Shown one piece after another: positions 59,245-64,000 of a stretch of 64,000 nucleotides of DNA (positions are counted from its first letter, which is position 1; each line of letters starts with the position of its first letter). The DNA lies in assembly GCA_030770545.1 (NCBI GenBank), contig CM061109.1, forward strand, positions 3,844,001 to 3,908,000, read 5' to 3'. The notes beneath the pieces were generated by a model that did not search any database, was not told the origin of the DNA, and worked only from the letters and a program-made list of their open reading frames with translations. A program made the translations under genes and the position numbers. The DNA is from Macropodus opercularis. Its lineage: Eukaryota; Chordata; Actinopteri; Anabantiformes; Osphronemidae.

Positions 59245-62200
59245 TGTTACAGGTTCAGAGGTTAATCATAAAATCCTTTTTCTGTTTAGAGGAACTTTTC
59301 CCTTGTGTCGACTGTAACCCTCAGTCTGGACTCAGGCGTCAGTCGGCAGACTTTCCGTCCAACTTCTGACACCAAGATGTTGGTGGAAAAACCTTCTTCA
59401 AATGCTGGAACATACTGAGAAAACTAGAGGAGCATGTTGGTGTAATGAACCAGCTCAACGTTTAGTACGTGCTGGCATGAGGAAGACATCCTACAGCGAA
59501 CCACTGTCTTCTGATGGATGTTAACACCAGAGCTTCTTATATATTGTAACACAATGGTTTAGCCACCCCTCGCATGCTACCTGCTGTCTAAACGCATGTT
59601 TCATTTGGCCAACACACCAACCTGGTAAAGCTTCTAACTTCCCCATTTTGTTCCCTGTGGTTGTGTAGATTCACTTGGGCCGGTGCTTAAACTTTCAATG
59701 GGCTTATCATTCACACAGGGGTTTTCACTCACACTGATCTTCCCATCTCATCGTACGGTTGGATCTTATCACACATACTCTAACTTTGGGTGACTCTCTT
59801 CAGCCAGGTAGTTTGTATGACACATTCGTTCCGAGCAACGTACCCTGTAGTGTGCTTATCAGCAATGCACACGGGACACTGAAGGAGTCATCGCAAAGCT
59901 TATGATGTTATTATATCAGTCATACGCCCATTTTATTCAGATGGGACATCCCTAGATGTATGAATGCTCTAAAACATAAAATCAACTCAAATAAAACTAA
60001 ATACAAGCTAGGTTTACCACAAAGTGACACAAATGAAGACAAAAAAAATCTGCTTTAAAACATAGGCCACAATGTTGCTGAACTTTTTCTTACACATGTG
60101 GTCGATTCTCTTTAAACCCATTAATGACTTACACAACGTAAGACTTCAGTATTTGTAATATCCTACATGTAACTTCACTGTAACATTCACTGACCACTAA
60201 AGAAATTACAAAACGCGTCAGGTGACTAAACCATTTCACAGAGCTACACACACATTCTTCACCTACACATAGTTGCTTCAGAACACTGGACTCACTCTGA
60301 ATGGAGCGTCCGCTGTCTGCCTCCTGTCCCGGATGTCAGGCGGGAATCCAGTCCTGTTTCTGTGGAGCAGGTGGAACTTTTCCCTGGTGTCGGCTGTAAC
60401 CATTAGTCTGGACTCAGGTGCCGGTCATCAGACTGTCCATCACACTTTTATACTACAAAATAAAACCAATATAAATCAAATTAATCAAAATACAAGCTAG
60501 GTTTAACACAAAGGTACATGTAAGTAGACACAGAAGTTTTAAAGCTATGCCCAAATCAATGCTTTGCCCCAACCTACAGGGAACTACTGTAATCTGTCAA
60601 TACCCAAAGCATCTATTCTATACATTTGCACTTTCAGTCCAAAACCTGTTAACTAATGATCAGTAGCCTGAGCATCACAGAGAGGAGACTTGTTGGCTCT
60701 CGCCTCAACAATGAGTTTATGTTACAAGTTCAGAGGTTCATCGTAAAATACTGTGATGTAATTTCAGTTTGTATGTGATATAAAAGATGGTTCATAACAC
60801 TGTACTCACTGTGAACGGAGCATCCGCTGTCCGCCTCCTGTTCCGAACATCAGGCGGGAATCCAGTCCTCCTTTTTCTGTTTAGAGGAACCTTTCCCTTG
60901 TGTCGACTGTAACCCTCAGTCTGGACTCAGGCGTCAGTCGGCAGACTGTCCGTCCAACTTCTGACACCAAGATGTCGTGGAAAAACCTTCTTCAAATGCT
61001 GGAACATACTGAGAAAACTAGAGGAGCATGTTGGTGTAATGAACCAGCTCAACGTTTAGTACGTGCTGGCATGAGGAAGACATCCTACAGCGAACCACTG
61101 TCTTCTGATGGATGTTAACACCAGAGCTTCTTATATATTGTAACACAATGGTTTAGCCACCCCTCGCATGCTACCTGCTGTCTAAACGCATGTTCCATTT
61201 GGCCAACACACCAACCTGGTAAAGCTTCTAACTTCCCCATTTTGTTCCCTGTGGTTGTGTAGATTCACTTGGGCCGGTGCTTAAACTTTCAATGGGCTTA
61301 TCATTCACACAGGGGTTTTCACTCACACTGATCTTCCCATCTCATCGTATGGTTGGATCTTATCACACATACTCTAACTTTGGGTGACTCTCTTCAGCCA
61401 GGTAGTTTGTATGACACATTCGTTCCGAGCAACGTACCCTGTAGTGTGCTTATCAGCAATGCACACGGGACACTGAAGGAGTCATCGCAAAGCTTATGAT
61501 GTTATTATATCAGTCATACGCCCATTTTATTCAGATGGGACATCCCTAGATGTATGAATGCTCTAAAACATAAAATCAACTCAAATAAAACTAAATACAA
61601 GCTAGGTTTACCACAAAGTGACACAAATTAAGACAAACTAAAATACAGTTTAAAAACATAGGCCACAATGTTGCTGAACTTTTTCTTACACATGTGGTCG
61701 ATTCTCTTTAAACCCATGAATGACTTACACAACGTAAGACTTCAGTATTTGTAATATCCTACATGTAACTTCACTGTAACATTCACTGACCACTAAAGAA
61801 ATTACAGAACGCGTCAGGTGACTAAACCATTTCACAGAGCTACACACACATTCTTCACCTACACATAGTTGCTTCAGAACACTGGACTCACTCTGAATGG
61901 AGCGTCCGCTGTCTGCCTCCTGTCCCGGATGTCAGGCGGGAATCCAGTCCTGTTTCTGTGGAGCAGGTGGAACTTTTCCCTGGTGTCGGCTGTAACCATT
62001 AGTCTGGACTCAGGCGCCGGTCAGCAGACTGTCCATCACACTTTTATACTACAAAATAAAACCAATATAAATCAAATTAATCAAAATACAAGCTAGGTTT
62101 AACACAAAGGTACATGTAATTAGACACAGAAGTTTTAAAGCTATGCCCAAATCAATGCTTTGCCCCAACCTACAGGGAACTCCTGTAATCTGTCAATACC

Positions 62201-64000
62201 CAAAGCATTTATTCTATACATTTGCACTTTCAGTCCAAAACCTGTTAACTAATGATCAGTAGCCTGAGCATCACAGAGAGGAGACTTGTTGGCTCTCGCC
62301 TCAACAATGAGTTTATGTTACAAGTTCAGAGGTTCATCGTAAAATACTGTGATGTAATTTCAGTTTGTATGTGATATAAAAGATGGTTCATAACACTGTA
62401 CTCACTGTGAACGGAGCATCCGCTGTCCGCCTCCTGTTCCGAACATCAGGCGGGAATCCAGTCCTCCTTTTTCTGTTTAGAGGAACCTTTCCCTTGTGTC
62501 GACTGTAACCCTCAGTCTGGACTCAGGCGTCAGTCGGCAGACTGTCCGTCCAACTTCTGACACCAAGATGTCGTGGAAAAACCTTCTTCTTATGACAAAT
62601 GCTGGAACATACTGAGAAAACTAGAGGAGCACGTTGGTGTAATGAACCAGCTCAACGTTTAGTACGTGCTGGCATGAGGAAGACATCCTACAGCGAACCA
62701 CTGTCTTCTGATGGATGTTAACACCAGAGCTTTTTATATATTGTAACACAATGGTTTAGCCACCCCTCGCATGCTACCTGCTGTCTAAACGCATGTTTCA
62801 TTTGGCCAACACACCAACCTGGTAAAGCTTCTAACTTCCCCATTTTGTTCCCTGTGGTTGTGTAGATTCACTTGGGCCGGTGCTTAAACTTTCAATGGGC
62901 TTATCATTCACACAGGGGTTTTCACTCACACTGATCTTCCCATCTCATCGTATGGTTGGATCTTATCACACATACTCTAACTTTGGGTGACTCTCTTCAG
63001 CCAGGTAGTTTGTATGACACATTCGTTCCGAGCAACGTACCCTGTAGTGTGCTTATCAGCAATGCACACGGGACACTGAAGGAGTCATCGCAAAGCTTAT
63101 GATGTTATTATATCAGTCATACGCCCATTTTATTCAGATGGGACATCCCTAGATGTATGAATGCTCTAAAACATAAAATCAACTCAAATAAAACTAAATA
63201 CAAGCTAGGTTTACCACAAAGTGACACAAATGAAGACAAACTAAAATACAGTTTAAAAACATAGGCCACAATGTTGCTGAACATTTACACATGTGGTCGA
63301 TTCTCTTTAAACCCATTAATGACTTACACAACGTAAGACTTCAGTATTTGTAATATCCTACATGTAACTTCACTGTAACATTCACTGACCACTAAAGAAA
63401 TGACAGAACGCGTCAGGTGACTAAACCATTTCACAGAGCTACACACACATTCTTCACCTACACATAGTTGCTTCAGAACACTGGACTCACTCTGAATGGA
63501 GCGTCCGCTGTCTGCCTCCTGTCCCGGATGTCAGGCGGGAATCCAGTCCTGTTTCTGTGGAGCAGGTGGAACTTTTCCCTGGTGTCGGCTGTAACCTTCA
63601 GTCTGGACTCAGGCGCCGGTCAGCAGACTGTCCATCACACTTTTATACTACAAAATAAAACCAATATAAATCAAATTAATCAAAATACAAGCTAGGTTTA
63701 ACACAAAGGTTCATGTAAGTAGACACAGAAGTTTTAAAGCTATGCCCAAATCAATGCTTTGCCCCAACCTACAGGGAACTGCTGTAATCTGTCAATACCC
63801 AAAGCATCTATTCTATACATTTGCACTTTCAGTCCAAAACCTGTTAACTAATGATCAGTAGCCTGAGCATCACAGAGAGGAGACTTGTTGGCTCTCGCCT
63901 CAACAATGAGTTTATGTTACAAGTTCAGAGGTTCATCGTAAAATACTGTGATGTAATTTCAGTTTGTATGTGATATAAAAGATGGTTCATAACACTGTAC
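59245..64000. repeat. Macrosatellite array A3 (three units, continues beyond window)
   Basis: A truncated unit (59245-60626) is followed by units at 60627 and 62223 and a partial one from 63822. The first unit has the same 117-bp edge deletion as at 13922, plus a one-base change that breaks the B frame (gatgttggtgg). The second full unit carries a short insertion (cttatgacaaatgc) near 62590 and is 1599 bp long. Confidence 0.95.

Overview
The window looks like repeat-rich nuclear DNA of a teleost fish. Its recognisable parts are a DIRS element of the type found in fish, L2-like LINE 3' ends, a tRNA-derived SINE-like sequence, gamma/epsilon-like endogenous retroviruses, a piggyBac relic with a spliceosomal intron, and relics of two multicopy teleost gene families. 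No complete, clearly functional host gene is visible. The species cannot be named from the sequence.

Layout. Three stretches (1-3203, 13922-30769, 59245-64000) are one macrosatellite with a unit of about 1594 bp. The unit is itself a diverged, asymmetric dimer. Two unlike inserts separate the stretches, but both are built on the same frame: satellite, then a shared segment 'S', then other material, then a shared 'L' block carrying a LINE 3' end, then satellite again. Insert 1 (3204-13921) holds S (3204-5243), a broken retrovirus (5244-12971) and L (13087-13921). Insert 2 (30770-59244) holds S split by a nearly intact DIRS element (31722-37713), then 38812-58411, then L (58412-59244). The whole satellite-S-...-L frame was therefore duplicated. 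S contains a CRE-bearing promoter-like stretch and splice-site-like sequences on both strands, and it points into the satellite on the minus strand.

Inside 38812-58411, in order: an uncharacterised stretch, a piggyBac relic (41102-42997), a LINE tail, adjacent same-strand relics of a Cys-rich teleost family (44035-44849) and a SAMD3-like family (44898-47724), a solo LTR (46423-46942), a second degenerate retrovirus (about 49495-51165), an inverted copy of S-like DNA (53946-57103), and a 5'-truncated L2-like LINE (54938-56813). That LINE is bracketed by 290-bp direct repeats.

How the parts relate. Most of the window is selfish DNA nested in a duplicated satellite frame. Gag, pol and env of the first retrovirus are broken by stops and frameshifts. 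Its two LTRs differ strongly and no target duplication is seen, so it may mark a recombination or deletion junction. DIRS is the best-preserved element: it has gag, RT/RNase H and tyrosine recombinase frames, inverted termini and an internal complementary region. All family names come from reading motifs; no database search was possible.
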